This document shows positions 1 through 11,723 of a stretch of DNA of 64,000 bases, piece by piece (within the stretch, counting starts at the first letter, position 1; each line of letters opens with the position of its first letter). The translations under genes were made by a program, and so were the position numbers. Below the pieces are notes generated by a model that did not search any database, was not told the DNA's origin, and worked only from the letters and a program-made list of their open reading frames with translations. The stretch is from Dendrobium chrysotoxum. Taxonomy: Eukaryota > Streptophyta > Magnoliopsida > Asparagales > Orchidaceae. The DNA is taken from the NCBI GenBank assembly GCA_019925795.1, contig CM034306.1, positions 46,060,758-46,124,757 on the forward strand, given 5' to 3'.

Positions 1-87
1 CTCCCCTCCGGGTATTGCACTAAACGAAAGTGACTCTCCTTTTGCTCCCACAGCAAGGCGGAGAAGCCTGTACAAAACACCTCCTTT

Positions 88-221
88 TCACCACACGGTG
101 AGGTAGAGAACCCGACCTCCTTTCGCTTCCTCCTGAAGCGGGCAGAGAACCCACGAACTCCTTTCGCTTCCTCCTGAAGCGGGCAGAGAACCCACGAACT
201 CCTTTCGCTTCCTCCTGAAGC
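88..221 (-). repeat. 41-bp tandem repeat with hairpins in LTR leader
   Basis: Three units carry the inverted repeat GCTTCCTCCTGAAGC, starting at 125, 166 and 207, so the period is exactly 41 bp. A fourth, diverged unit upstream has the hairpin TCACCACACGGTGA (88-101). Each hairpin is followed by a segment like GGCAGAGAACC. The block lies downstream of the LTR TATA box and so falls in the transcribed leader. The same block is present in the other LTRs, for example at 3086-3180 and 44970-45080. Confidence 0.8.
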
Positions 222-502
222 GGGTAGAGAACCCGGATCTTCTTGCGAACGATCCTCCCACGAAGAACACCGACTAGACGACAGACGACGAGCGGAGAAG
301 ACGACTCTGATCTGTGCTTGGAGCAACCTTAGTGAATCCCGCACTAACTCCCCCTCACAAGATCTCTTCTCTCTCTCCCAACTCTCTCTCTCTCTAGGAT
401 TTCTCAGGGAAGGAAGGCAGCAAAAGATATTTCCAAATCTAGGAAAAAGTTCTTTTAAAGGAGGGCTTAAAACTTGCCCTAAATCTCAACTTGTCGGCCA
501 AG

Positions 503-1175
503 ATCGTCCAGGACGATCGGTAGATCGTCCTGTACGATCAGTTCAAATTCAGCTGTTTCAGCCTGGACGATCTGGCTCTTCTGGACGATCAGTAGAAAAA
601 ATTGTTCAAATCATCCCGTACGATACTGCGATCGTCCGGGACGATTAGTTCAAATTGAAGGAAATCGTCCAGAAGACAGTTCGGGTCGTCCAGAGAAATC
701 TGTGCTGGACGACCAAAAAATGACTTGATCGTCCCGTACGATAGGGTAATCGTCCGGTACGATTAGTTCAAAAAGGCCCCAAATCGTCCTGTACATAGTT
801 CTGGACGTACAGCTGAAATGCACAAGACGATCACGATCGTCCGGGACGATCCTGCGATCGTCCAGGATGATGTGATCGTATCAATTAAACATTAATCGCT
901 TTCCTTAATTACCAGACTAATTTAGGCATGATTGTAGTGAATCGTCCAGGATGATACACGTATCGTCCGGGACGATCAGACCAAAATACTTAAAATAAAA
1001 CTTGCCTAACTTAATCTGGCGGCTGAGACTTTCTGATTTGGGAATATCGTCCCGTACGATCCGTAGATCGTCCAGGACGATCGGCTCAATCAGTCCTTCT
1101 TAACTTAGTCGCCCTAATTAGGGTTTCTGTTTTAACTGGATCGTCCAGGACGATGTGGATATCGTCCAGGACGAT
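503..1175 (-). promoter_or_regulatory. Palindrome-doublet array of LTR A
   Basis: Fourteen 15-bp dyads of the type ATCGTCCNGGACGAT lie in seven pairs starting at 503/524, 610/631, 728/749, 836/857, 941/962, 1046/1067 and 1140/1161. Each pair is offset by exactly 21 bp. Pairs recur every 94-118 bp. The array is upstream of the decayed TATA box (about 452-459, reading TTTAAAAG on the minus strand). Confidence 0.9.
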
Positions 1176-1428
1176 CTGAACAAAATTTTAATAGAAACTC
1201 TAATTCACTCAATCTCTCTCCCTGAGTGTGTGTGTGCAAGGTTACTTAGCTAGGGAATCAGTTACATTACAATTGACTTAATAAAAGAAAAAAAATCATA
1301 CATTTGACACACTTGGACCCGATCTTGAGTTGGCTTGAGTAGCTTGCGGTCTTTTGTGCCTGAAACTGATTAGCCAAGAAAAACACACTGGAAACATGTT
1401 TGTCATCATCAAAACCAGATATGCAACA

Positions 1429-1528
1429 TGGACTATAGCTCAGAGGAAGATATGAATTTCTATATGAGGATGAATCAGAGCCTAATATAACAACGCAGAT
1501 GGAGCTTATAAAATTGGTTGGTGATTCT
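1429..1528 (+). pseudogene. Gypsy polyprotein fragment, left of element B
   Basis: This short coding remnant was split by copia element B. Reading from about 1455, the frame runs open into the 5-bp target duplication ATTCT (1524-1528). It continues in the same frame at 29487 if the duplication is counted once, giving an acidic stretch around residues VGDSESIDGS. It is the upstream part of the Tat-lineage gypsy polyprotein at 29487-34700, probably Gag or the Gag-protease linker. There is a stop just upstream of the open stretch. I see no conserved domain in so short a piece. Confidence 0.6.
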
Positions 1529-1887
1529 TGAAAGTTTATGAAGGTTGTTAAACCTCAAAGAACTAGCCCGAGGCTAACCAAGAGGGGGTTGAATTAGTTA
1601 TTTTTAAAAAATTAAATAAATAAAAAATCTTTTTTGAAGCCTTTTTAATATCTAAAAATAAGCACTTTAATCTCTTAATGCGAAAGCAGATTAATTTCAT
1701 AATAATAAAATATTAGAGTTTGTCAACCACATAATAGATAAAAAAATAAAAGTACAGAATAATAAGAAACACACAAAAATTTATAGTGGTTCGGTCCAAC
1801 CTGACCTATGTCCACTACTTAAAAATCTCCTTTCTATGTATTTCACTAAAAGTTGTGTCTCTTCTTTTGCCCCCACAATAAAATGGT
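1529..1887 (-). mobile_element. Element B 3' LTR, segment 1
   Basis: This is the minus-strand LTR 3' end, from the terminal dinucleotide at 1529-1530 through the GGCTAACCAAGAGGGGG block to the leader. It stops at 1887, where element 1 inserted, and resumes at 13216. Confidence 0.88.
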
Positions 1888-2139
1888 TGTTGCAAATCTG
1901 GTTTTGATGATGACAAATATGTTGTCTATTGTGTTTTGCTTGGCTAACCCATTTCAGGCACAAAAGATCACGAGCAACTCAAGCCAACTCAAGATCGGGT
2001 CCAAGTGTGTCCAATGTACTATTTTTCTTTTTCTTGAGTCAATTGTAATGTAACTGATCCCCCAGCTAAGTAACCTTGTACACATACACTCAAGGGGAGA
2101 GCTTGAGTGAATTAGAGTTTCTGTTCATTTTTTGTTCAG

Positions 2140-2792
2140 ATCGTCCTGGACGATATTCACATCGTCCTGCACGATCATGTAAAAAAAGAAACCCTAATTA
2201 GGGCGACAAAGTTAAGTGTGTCTGATTAAGCAGATCATCATGGATGATATTTGGATCGTACGGGACGATATGCTCAAATCAGAAATTATCAGCCGCCAGA
2301 TCAAGTTAGGCAAGTTTTTATTTTTAGATATTTGGTCTGATCGTCCCGGACGACACGTGTATCGTCCTGGACGATCCAGTACAATCATGCCTAAATTAGC
2401 CTGATAATTAAGGAAAGCAATTAATACTTAATTGATATGATCATATCATCCTGGACGATCGCAGGATCGTCCTGGATGATCATGATCGTCTAGTGCATTT
2501 CAGCTGTACGACCCAAACTGTGCTCAGGACGATTTTGGCACTTTTTGAACTAATCGTACAGGACGATACCCTTATCGTCCTGGACGATCAAGTCATTTTT
2601 TGGTCGTCCAGCACAGTTTGTTCTGGACGACCCGAACTATCTTCTGGACGATATTTGTTGATTTACACTAATCGTCCCAGACGATCGCAGGATCGTATGG
2701 GATGATATGAATAATTTTTTCTACTGATCATCCAGAAGAGCCAGATCGTCCAAGCTGATGCAGCTAATTTTGAACTGATCGTACAGGACGAT
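2140..2792 (+). promoter_or_regulatory. Palindrome-doublet array of element 1 5' LTR
   Basis: Dyad starts: 2140/2161, 2234/2255, 2340/2361, 2445/2466, 2553/2574, 2671/2692, then 2778 alone, its partner being lost. All six intact pairs have a 21-bp offset. Between the first two pairs lies a remnant of the 12-bp palindrome CCCTAATTAGGG. Confidence 0.9.
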
Positions 2793-2844
2793 CTGGTTGA
2801 TCTTGGCCTACCAGTTGAGATTTAGAGTAAATTTTAAGCCCTCC

Positions 2845-2852
2845 TATAAAAG
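2845..2852 (+). promoter_or_regulatory. LTR TATA box
   Basis: TATAAAAG lies 53 bp downstream of the last palindrome and upstream of the hairpin leader. The same octamer is at 12523, 44751 and 54596 in the other plus-strand LTRs. Confidence 0.75.
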
Positions 2853-3540
2853 ATCTTTTTCTTTCAACAAGAAAGATCTTTTTACAACTTTCCTTTCTAG
2901 GGAAACCCTAGAGAGAGAGAGAGTTTGGGAGAGAGAGAAAGGATCTTGTGAGGGGGAGTTAGTGAGGGATTCACTAAGGTTGCTCCAAGCGCGGATCAGA
3001 GTTGTCTTCTCCGCTCGTCGTCTTTTGTTTAGTTGGTGTTCGTTGTGGGAGGATCGTTCGCAAGAAGATCTGGGGTTCTCTGCCCGCTTCAGGTGGAAGC
3101 AAAAGGAGTCCAAAGGTTCTCTACCTGCTTCAGGAGGAAGCAAAAGGAGGTTAGGTTCTCTGCCTCACTTGGTGGTAGAAATGAGGTTTTTGTACAGGCT
3201 TCTCTTCCTTGCTGTGGGAGCAAAAGGAGAGTCACTTTTTGTTTAGTGCAATAGCTGGAGGGGAGGCTCCAGGGAGTGGACGTAGCTCAAGTTGACCGAA
3301 CCACTATAAAATCTGGTTTGCTTTTCTGATTCTATTTTGTACTTTACTTTTCTGATATTAACTGCTTAGGTGAATATCTGTGATTGATCTTTTAGTTCTT
3401 GTTTACTTATTTCCGCTGCAAAGTATCGAAAAGATTTTTCTGTTCCTCATGAAATTTTTAAATAACCAATTCACCCCCCCCCTCTTGGTTAGCCTTGGGA
3501 CTAGTTCACTAGGGCTTAACATCCCTATCGAACTTTTAAG

Positions 3541-3552
3541 TGGTATCAGAGC
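3541..3552 (+). other. Primer binding site, element 1
   Basis: TGGTATCAGAGC, two bases after the LTR end, is complementary to the 3' end of plant initiator-Met tRNA. It primes minus-strand DNA synthesis. Confidence 0.92.
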
Positions 3553-3593
3553 GGGATTCAAAATTTAAATTTAAAAACTTTTGAATTTAATCC

Positions 3594-4694
3594 ATGGCTA
3601 ACTATAACAATCATAATATTATTGAAGGTTATTCTATTACAAGACCACCGTTGTTTGATAACATTCCTTTTAATTTTTGGAAAACACACATGTCTACATT
3701 TCTTCAATCAATCGATTATCGTATGTGGATATTAGTTAAAGATGGTTATGAAGCACCACATAGACTTGTTAACGGTATTAAAACTGAACTCCCATTTACA
3801 GATTGGACTTTTGATGATCGTGATTTAGTGCAGTTAAATGTAAAATTTTTGAACTGTTTCTTTTGTGCTTTAAAATCTGAAGACTATATGCGTGTTTCTA
3901 TTTGTATAACGGGTAAAGAAATCTGGGATAGATTATGTATAATATATGAAGGTACAACTGAAGTCAAACAATCTAGGTTAAATATCTTGTTACATGATTA
4001 TGAACTTTTTCGCATGAAACCTAGTGAGACGATTTCAGAAATGTACACAAGGTTCACTCAAATCGTTACCTCTTTGCATGCTCTAGGAAGAGAACTAACT
4101 AATTACGAAAGAGTGAACAAGATTCTTAGATGTTTGCCTTCTTCATACGATGCTAAGATTACTGCGATCACAGAATCTAAAGATTTAAATACTTACTCTA
4201 TTGACAGCTTACTTGGATCACTCATTGCTTACGAGCAAGGGGTGAACCAAAGATAACTTGATGCAGGTGAATGAAAGAAGGAGAAGATAGTGACGCTAAA
4301 GGCTAAAGATTTAGATGCTAGCACTTCCGGGTCTGATAGCGATGATGTTACCTTAATTACAAGGTAATTCAAGAGCTTTCTAAGGAAGAAGAATAAGATT
4401 TTTCAAAAGTGGAACAAAGGTAAGACCAGTAGAAACTTTAAAGGTTCATCTGAATCTGTTTGTTTTGAATGCAGGAAGCCTGGACACATAAAGGTGGATT
4501 ATCCTACACACAAGGCTCACCCAAGCAAGGAGAAGGGTGAGGAGAAACCAAAGTTCATAAAGGACAAGAAGTTGATACAAAAGACGTTCTGGGCAGACTC
4601 TGTATCCGACTCCTCTGAGACTGAAGCTGAAGAGGAGGAAACAAATTTGTGTCAGATGGCTGATGATCACCCTGGTTAGTCAGACCAGGAAGAG
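3594..4694 (+). pseudogene. gag: Element 1 gag, exon 1
   Basis: This is the capsid-type part of a copia Gag (UBN2/gag-polypeptide family). It starts MANYNNHN. A long region with FWKTHMSTFLQSID and the EIWDRLC block typical of UBN2 is followed by a basic stretch and a zinc knuckle, CFECRKPGH, whose later Cys positions are partly altered (KVDY in place of KADC). It ends at a codon boundary after DQEE, immediately before GTATGT. Three in-frame stops (near 4254, 4364 and 4677) all look like CAA/CAG to TAA/TAG changes relative to element 2. The start is taken at 3594 because element 2 begins at the same site and it follows the PBS by 41 bp. Confidence 0.88.
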
Positions 4695-5416
4695 GTATGT
4701 GAGCTTACTTATGATCAATTACTTGGAGTATCTGAAAAAATTCATGCATCGTATAGGAAGCTCAAGAAAAGCCATGCTGACTTAAAATTGGAGTACTTGA
4801 CTTTGCAAAAAGATCATGATATTTTGATTAAGGATCATTCCACTGTTGATAGCAATCATATATCTTTACTTGATGAGTTTGATGAATTGAATAAGAAATA
4901 TTTTGATTTAGTTACTGTACATGATTCACTGAAAACCACTCATGTTGATTTGGAGAGAGCTTTTAAAGAATTAGATACCATGGCATGTGAAGTAGAAAGT
5001 AGCAATGGAGCTTTAAAATTTAAAATTGCAAGCTTAAAGAAAGAGAATGAATTTTTGAAAGTGAAAATTAGTGCTTTTGAGAAAAACCAAACACCTCCTA
5101 CTTTTGCTCAATTTTATGCATCGCCACCTTTTGAAAAATCTGTTTCAAGTTCATCAAAGCATGTTTCATATACACCTAGGAAGAGGCACTATCACTCACG
5201 TAGATTAGTAAACCCTTTTCCTGGTGTTAGATGTTATTCATGTGGCATGTTAGGACATATTTCCCACACTTTTACGGTTCATCATAGTACACATTGGGTA
5301 TGGAGGCCCAAACTCCCTGTTTCACAGCACAGCACGCATGCATTGCATTCTTCTTTTCATAAAAAGGAACCCAAACCTGTTTGGGTTCTTAAGACTGAAG
5401 TTTGATATTTTTGTAG
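4695..5416 (+). other. Putative phase-0 intron / Gag C-terminal extension, element 1
   Basis: The 722-bp segment begins GTATGT after GAG and ends TTTTTGTAG. Unspliced, the gag frame stays open to a TGA at 5403-5405. It encodes a charged coiled-coil region rich in Leu, Lys and Glu (about 4740-5090) and then a second, decayed zinc-knuckle-like motif (CYSCGMLGH). The pol frame is offset from gag and has an in-frame TAG (5414-5416) right before it opens, so frameshifting alone could not join them. Removing 4695-5416 joins codon to codon. A hairpin lies at 5367-5388. Splicing is inferred from sequence only. Confidence 0.7.
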
Positions 5417-8400
5417 GAGTGCTCTCACACAAGACCTCGTGAGAGCATGTGGTACCTGGACAGCGGATGTTCTAGACACATGACTGGAGATGCAAATCAG
5501 TTCATTTCACTGGAGGCCAGGGCTGGAGGCAAGGTTACACTTGGAGATAACACCACCAGGAGGGTGGTAGGCTCAAGTATAATTGGTGATTCAAAGAATT
5601 TTATGATTGATAATATTTTGCTTGTAGATGGACTGAAACATAATTTGCTGAGCATCAGTCAACTTTGTGACAAAGGATACAGCATCAAATTCCTACCCAC
5701 TGGCTGCATTTTAAGCTTAAATGATAAAGTTATTTTGCAGGGGCAAATGATCAACAATGTCTACAAGCTGGATGTATGTTGCATTAAATCTGAAAATTCA
5801 ATTTGCTTAAAAACTACTGCTGATGAGTCTTGGTTGTGGCATAGGAGATTGTGTCATGCTAGTATGAAAACCCTTAGGAGAGTCACCCAAAAGGACTTAG
5901 TTAGAGGTGTGCCCAAGCTTAAGTTCACTAAGGATCACCTGTGTGATGCCTGTTAGTTAGGAAAGCAAGTCTAGTCATCTTTTCAATCTGTTAAGGACAT
6001 TAGCACCTCTAGACCTTTAGAAGTTATTCACATGGACCTCTTTGGACCCATTAGCACTGCCAGCTTAGGGGGGAAAGTTTATAGATTTGTGATTGTAGAT
6101 GACTACTCGAGGTTCACTTGGATTAAATTTCTGTCACATAAATCTGAGTCATTTGATGAGTTTAAGCCCTTCTCCACTTAGATTCAGAGGAAGTTAGGTT
6201 GTGAGATCCTGACTATTCATAGTGATCATGGTGGAGAGTTTGAGAATGTGAAGTTTGAAAGTTTATGTGAGGAGCAAGGGATTAGTCACAATTTTTCAGC
6301 TCCTAGGACCCCCTCAGCAGAACGGGGTTGCTAAAAGGAAGAACAGGACCTTAGTGGAAGCCGCTAGAGCCATGCTTGCTGAGTATTCACTTCCAAAATA
6401 CTTCTGGGCTGAAGCGGTGAACACTGCCTGTTATGTGCTGAATATGATAAATGTGAGATCAAAACTGAACAAGACACCTTATGAGATCATTAAGGGTAGA
6501 ACTCCAAACCTGTCCCACCTCCATGTCTTTGGCTGTAAGGTTTTTATTCTGAACAACGGGAAATCATCCCTAGGAAAGTTTGACCCCAAATCTAATGAAG
6601 GAGTGTTCTTAGGCTATTCTAGTGTGGGGAAATCCTTTAGGGTGTTCAATAAAAGGACTTTGGTGGTGGAAGAGACAACCCATGTGGTGTTTGATGAATC
6701 TGATCCTAAGGTGAATAGAATTGAGGAAGAAGAAGAGGTAGAGGAAATTACCCAAGGAGTTGGAAATGCAAATCTGGAGGAGAGGGTAGAACCTCAAACC
6801 ACACTACCTAGAGATTAGAGATATTCTTCGAGTCATCCTAAAGAACTGATCTTAGGAGACCCTTCTGAAGGTGTTAGGACTAGGCATGGACTTAGGAAGG
6901 AAGTAAACCATTCTGCCTATATCTCAATAACTGAACCCACCAACATCAATCAAGCCCTCTCGGATGAGTTTTAGATTTTAGCTATGCAGGAAGAATTGAA
7001 TCAATTTGTTAGGAATGATGTTTGGGAGTTAGTAGAAAGATCTAGAAATCAAAGTATTGTGGGAACCAAGTGGGTCTTTAAGAATAAGATGAATGATTAT
7101 GGTGTGGTGGTTAGGAATAAGGCAAGATTGGTGGCTAAGGGGTATAATCAGATTTAAGGGATTGATTTTGAGGAGACTTTTACCCCTGTAGCTAGATTGG
7201 AAGCCATCAGAGTGCTACTAGCCTTTGCCTGTTATAAGGGATTTAAGCTGTTTAAAATGGATGTCAAGAGTGCCTTTTTAAATGGGGTAATAAAAAAGGA
7301 TATTTTTGTAGAATAACCCCCAGGTTTTGAGAGTTCCCAATATCTGAATCATATTTACAAATTAAAAAAGGCCTTATATGGATTGAAACAGGCACCTAGA
7401 GCTTGTTAAGGGGAGCGTAGACACCACCCTTTTTCTGAGGAGAATAGGGGATGACTTACTCATTATCCAGATCTATGTTGATGATATAATTTTTGGATCT
7501 TCTGATAAATATTTATGTGATGAGTTCTCTAAAACAATGAATAAGGAGTTTGAGATGAGTATGATGGGAGAATTGTCCTACTTTTGGGGGTTTAGCATAA
7601 GAAAAATGGATGATAGAACCTTTCTCAATCAATCTAAATACACTAAGGACATTTTGAAGAAATATGAAATGGACAAAGCCAAGCCAATCAATACTCCCAT
7701 GAGCTCCTCTGTTCAGTTAGATAAGGATTCAAGTGGAAAATCTGTTGATCAGAAGAAGTATGAGGAATAATAGGATCACTGCTTTACCTGACTGCTAGCC
7801 GACCTGATATCATATTTAGTGTCTGTCTTTGTACTAGGTTTCAGGCTGATCCTAAAGAGTCCCACCTGACTGCTATTAAGAGAATTCTTAGATATCTTTT
7901 AGGGATCCCAAACCTAGGAATCTGGTACCCTAGGCACAACACCTCTTTTGAGATCATTGGATATTCTGATTCTGACTTTGCGGGGTGTAGGGTGGATAGA
8001 AAGAGCACTTCTGGAACTTGTCAATTCATAGGACAGTCTTTAGTCTCATGGTCCAGTAGAAAATAGAACTCAGTTGCACTTTCCACTGCTGAAGCTGAGT
8101 ATATTGCCTTAGGGAGTTGTGTGGCCCAAGTTCTTTGGTTGAAGCATCAAGTCTTGGATTTAGAATTACCTGTGGGCACAATTTCAGTTCTGTGTGATAA
8201 TACTAGTGCCATCTGTATCTCTAAGAATCCAATCCAACATTCTAGAACCAAACACATTGATATAAGGCATCACTTCATTAGGGACCATGTTACAAAAGGG
8301 GACATTGAGCTACATCATGTAGCAACTGAAATCAGCTGGCTGACATATTCAGTAAACCACTGGCCTTTGACTCATTCAGCATTTTGAGGACCAGATCAGG

Positions 8401-8422
8401 AGTGATTGATATAAATGCTTGA
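5417..8422 (+). pseudogene. pol: Element 1 pol (PR-IN-RT-RNase H)
   Basis: Domains in order: aspartic protease (WYLDSGCSRHMTGD at about 5448), integrase zinc region (HRRLCHAS and CDAC, 5840-5955), integrase core (VDDYSRFTW and HSDHGGEF), RT (DVKSAFLNG, then IYVDDIIFGS near 7470) and RNase H (TAEAEYIAL, then the DIRHHFIRD block). Breaks: stops at 5953, 5971 and later; one extra C in a C run near 6311; a 41-bp deletion near 7406 between short TTG repeats that removes the AWYQRL-to-EREF segment; one-base deletions near 7765 and 8327. A TAG at 8064-8066 in RNase H is shared with element 2. Confidence 0.9.
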
Positions 8423-9741
8423 GTCTGATGACTACTAATTTCTGATTGTTTCTGATTGTTATTCTATTTTTGTTAGTTAGCTTTTTGATTTGCTTATTTG
8501 CTTTCAGTTGTTTTTATTATTTCTTCGTCTGCTGATTTCTGTGTTAGCCTTGCTGTTAGTTTGATTTGAGTATTTACTTTGATGTGATTTTCTACCTATT
8601 TTTTATTCACTGGTTCATCTCATTTATTTATTATTTTATGCTTTTCAAAATCAGATCACTGCTCACTACTTCTGCTAAACTGAATTTCTGACTAAGAGTT
8701 TTACCTTGTTTTTATTTGGAAGCTGGTAAGCAGTGATTGATTCCACTGAATCTGTTAAAGAGAAGAAACATTGATGATTGTTTCTCTTCCTCTAACTCCT
8801 TTTGTGGTGTATTGTTTCTTTTGGATAAAAATCTTCTTCAAAATTAAAATATTAGTTTTTGAAATTGAGATTTGTTTTATCTTCCTATAGTAATCTACCT
8901 CATATGAATAGTATTTTCAAAGTCTTGACTCATTGTTATGATTTTCTAAACCAAGTGATTGCACTTATCATACGACATATAGCTTTTCTTTTGTGAATTA
9001 CTCTTCCTTATTGTGGAGAGAGTTTCCTACATCTGGAAGATAATTTCACAGCTGAGACTCTTTAATGATTATGAATAGAAGAAAGCTTACAAAAGATGCG
9101 CAGTGCACCAAATCAATTGAAAAAGAGGCATAAAATGAGACCAAAGCTGAAAAGATGCGAAATGTCGCCAACTAAAACATACACAAAGTGTATCAAAAAT
9201 GAAAAGAGCGCAAAGCGCCAAATAAATTGAAAAAGAGGCACAAAATGAGCCCAACCAAGCTTTCTTTCCTTTCCGATTGTTAAATGTCTTAGAAAAATCC
9301 GTGCGCCACTTAATATTTTCAAAAGCTTGTGTTTGAAAATCTTGATTTCTGATTTATTACTTTGTAACACTTTTATATCAGATATTTTTCTGGAACAAAG
9401 TTTGAAATGATCTTTTTTCAAATCTAATTTCTTTTCTTCTGAATTGGATTTTTATTTTAAAAGAGATTTGCATTGATGACGTGCCCGAGGTGGGAGTTAC
9501 GAAAGTCGATTTTTCTAACTTTTTCTGGTTTTTAATGCTATCAATCGTCTCCTTAGTGGTTTTTGAATCTGAAATCAAGGATAAATTCTGACTCACTGGA
9601 GCAGTTTGATAAAAAAAATGTTACTTTTATGTGTTTTCGTTGTGAGTTTTATTCGTTTTTGTTTTATTTTAGTTTCGTGATTGTGTCTTTAGGATCCTGA
9701 TCTGTCACATCTATCCTTCATCTTTTTCTATTTTTCTTCAC
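8423..9741 (+). other. Element 1 spacer between pol and ORF3 promoter
   Basis: This 1.3-kb T-rich stretch has no supported gene. The only structure I find is the array of AAA-centred dyads at 9095-9251. A similar spacer is at 50357-51673 in element 2 and, decayed, in element B. It is absent from C. Confidence 0.7.
9095..9251 (+). repeat. Array of AAA-centred inverted repeats, element 1
   Basis: Six short dyads with centres near 9102, 9134, 9161, 9186, 9213 and 9244 are spaced 25-32 bp. Examples are ATACACAAAGTGTAT, GCGCAAAGCGC and GGCACAAAATGAGCC. Arm sequences differ, but each left arm matches its own right arm. The segment AATTGAAAAAGAGGCA occurs twice (about 9115 and 9225). Confidence 0.7.
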
Positions 9742-10268
9742 ATCATCCTGGACAATTCCCCAATCGTCCTTGACAATCCTCTTCATCCTGGACGATCTAT
9801 AAATTGTCCTGGACGATCCGTTCAAAACCTGTCCCCAGTCTGATCCTACTGCTGAGAAACCCAATTATTGGTGATCATCCTGGACGATCTATGAATCGTC
9901 CTGGACGATATGATCCATATCTTCCTGATCTGATCAAACGGCTGATATTGCACCAATTATTGGCCATCTTCCTGGATGATCCACCTTATCGTCCTGGACG
10001 ATCCACATGTCAAGCCGCTGGACGATTTGAATTCGGCCTGTCCGACATATTTATTGCATATCGTCCTGGACGATCCACCTAATTATCCGGGATGATACTT
10101 TTCGTCAATGGTCGTCCAGCCTGACTTCTCAGGACGATCGCCTGTGTCTAATCGTCCTGGATGATCAGACCACTTTTTTGACCAAACGTCCTGACCGTAA
10201 TTATTGCACCTATCATCCTGGATGATCTCGCGATCGTACGGGACGATCAGGATAAATTCTATTTAAAC
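9742..10268 (+). promoter_or_regulatory. Internal promoter region for ORF3, element 1
   Basis: The 15-bp dyads of the LTR recur here, starting at 9742/9763, 9782/9803, 9874/9895, 9966/9988, 10060/10082, 10151 and 10212/10233. Offsets are 21-22 bp and most pairs recur every 91-94 bp. The array is followed by TATTTAAAC (10260-10268), a likely TATA box that reads TATATAAAC in element 2, and by the ORF3 start 74 bp further on. Confidence 0.8.
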
Positions 10269-10341
10269 AGCTGAATTCTTAAGGTTTTTTCATCCTTTCT
10301 TTCACACATCTACCTCTACCTTCCTTCACTGTTGATTTCTA

Positions 10342-11481
10342 ATGGCTGGTGGCAAACGTTCGTGGAAAAAGGGTGCAAGTTCCTCCCGGGGGCCTGTTGA
10401 TCCTCGCTTCCCCAATGCAGCCGATCAGGCTGCCTATGAGCGCTATCATGAGGTGGGGATCACACAGTTAAAAATAGTAAATCCCCGCACACTTACTTAT
10501 CCTGTTCTTGATCTCTTCGCACACACCTCCCTCACTTTTATCATGACTCTCACCTTTCCTTTTAGCACGGAACTTCTTCGAGTTTTCTTTGCTAATTTGT
10601 GTATTTCTGCTGATTATTCCACCCTCCGCTCGTATGTAAATCAGCGTCCCGTCGAACTCACTTACCAGGACTTTCATAATATTCTCCAACTTTCTGTCAC
10701 TGGCGACAAACTCCACACTCTTATCACTGACCCTGACTATGATTGGAGTGTCGCCAATCACTTCCTTTGCAATACGAACGCACCCTACCATGACAATGCT
10801 TACACTTCCCTTCTTAAGGACACACAGACCATTCAGTATGTCCTTCGTTCCTCCATCATTCCAAAGGGGGGGGATTGAATTCACATCACCTCACTATTGT
10901 CCTTGACCATATACTACATCTTGGCCCATAGGGAATTTAATGCCACTGACCTTATTATTCGATACATCGAGCACCTCACCACTATTAGAGATCCAGGTCA
11001 TCGCCGTCGTCCCAATCTAGCCCTAGGACATATCATTGCCTATGCCTTTGAAACCAAATATGACCTGCAGTATCCCGTAGCTCCAAATGTCCCTCCTTCC
11101 TTTTTCACCAATAATTCCTTCCATGTCCTACATAGCACCTGACTACATCCGGAGCCCGCCCCGGATGTTGAGGAGGAAGAGGAAGAGGCTATTCCAGTTC
11201 CTGCTGCACCCGATGCACCTGCTTTCCTTCGCATTGCCTATCCTTTTGACCACCTGGTGCAGCGCTTCGATCAGTGGGAGGCCAGATTCGACTCCTATGT
11301 GGTTGCCCAGGAGCAGCGGCACGATGAGGACCTTCAGCGCTTCACTGACTGTGCTGCACAGCAGTAACAGTAGCATGACCAGGACATTGCCTGGATTGGA
11401 GCCCACTTTCAAGCCATTCACGATTACTTCAACCCACCACCGCCACCTCCTCCGTCCAATCAGGATCCACCTCCATTTTAG
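10342..11481 (+). pseudogene. Element 1 ORF3, broken
   Basis: This is the homologue of the intact 384-residue ORF3 at 52252. It starts MAGGKRS in the same place, and the frame is colinear to the end, with a poly-Pro tail and a TAG at 11479-11481. It is broken by point stops at 10876 (CGA to TGA), 11140 (CGA to TGA), and CAA/CAG to TAA/TAG changes near 11366 and 11372. Function and resemblance are discussed at the intact copy. Decay is by transitions only, with no large deletion. Confidence 0.85.
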
Positions 11482-11564
11482 TGTTCTGCTTTGTAGTTGT
11501 TTTCTTTTCTATTTTGTACTGATGTTTCATGTTTTCTGTTTACCCTCCTCCTTTTTGTGATGTT

Positions 11565-11575
11565 AAAAGGGGGAG
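11565..11575 (+). other. Second (internal) polypurine tract, element 1
   Basis: AAAAGGGGGAG lies after ORF3 and 159 bp upstream of the LTR-proximal tract. The same tract is present in element 2 (53476) and, reversed, in C (near 56484-56500). Confidence 0.6.
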
Positions 11576-11723
11576 TCAGTTGTAGTCATTTCTGTTTTTG
11601 TTATGTGTTATGTTTCCTATATTAGCTTGGTTGTTAAATAAAAATTTAAAAAATATATATAATTGTTTTTTGATTTCCTAGTTCTTGTATTTTTAAACTA
11701 CTGAACATATGTTTGCCATCATC

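Larger units (their letters stand above)
1..1428 (-). mobile_element. Copia element A, LTR (cut by window start)
   Basis: This is the same LTR family as elements 1 and 2, in reverse. The LTR start (TGTTGC on the minus strand) ends at 1428, and about 270 bp of its 3' end lie outside the window. No polypurine tract flanks it at 1429, so it is either a 5' LTR of an element extending left or a solo LTR. It keeps all seven palindrome doublets with little decay, so it is a fairly young copy. The expected 5-bp duplication would be TGGAC (1429-1433), but the other end is not visible. Confidence 0.85.
1888..3538 (+). mobile_element. Element 1 5' LTR
   Basis: The 1651-bp LTR starts TGTTGC and ends TTTTA, where the sister LTR ends TTTCA. 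Parts in order: a short 5' region, the palindrome-doublet array (2140-2792), the TATA box (2845-2852), the leader with hairpin repeats (about 3086-3180), a dyad close to a second TATAAAA (3305), and the conserved LTR 3' end with CTCTTGGTTAGCC. Confidence 0.92.

Noticed and set aside
503..1175. Regular short repeats resembling a CRISPR array
   Set aside because: Repeats are 15-bp dyads in pairs with 6-bp gaps and long uneven intervals, in LTRs of a plant retrotransposon. No cas genes are present and the spacers are shared between copies.
2844..3143. Minus-strand and plus-strand frames across the LTR leader repeats
   Set aside because: They follow the period and composition of the hairpin repeats, recur in several frames and strands, and have no recognisable domain.
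3541..3552. tRNA gene fragment
   Set aside because: Only the 12-nt primer binding site matches initiator-Met tRNA. No cloverleaf is present.
5367..5416. Programmed -1 frameshift joining Gag and Pol
   Set aside because: In all four copies the Pol frame has a stop (the acceptor TAG) between any possible shift site and the first protease codon, so a shift alone would terminate.
10468..10884. 138-codon minus-strand frame opposite ORF3
   Set aside because: A shadow of ORF3 codon structure. The equivalent frame in element 2 is shorter and shows no domain.
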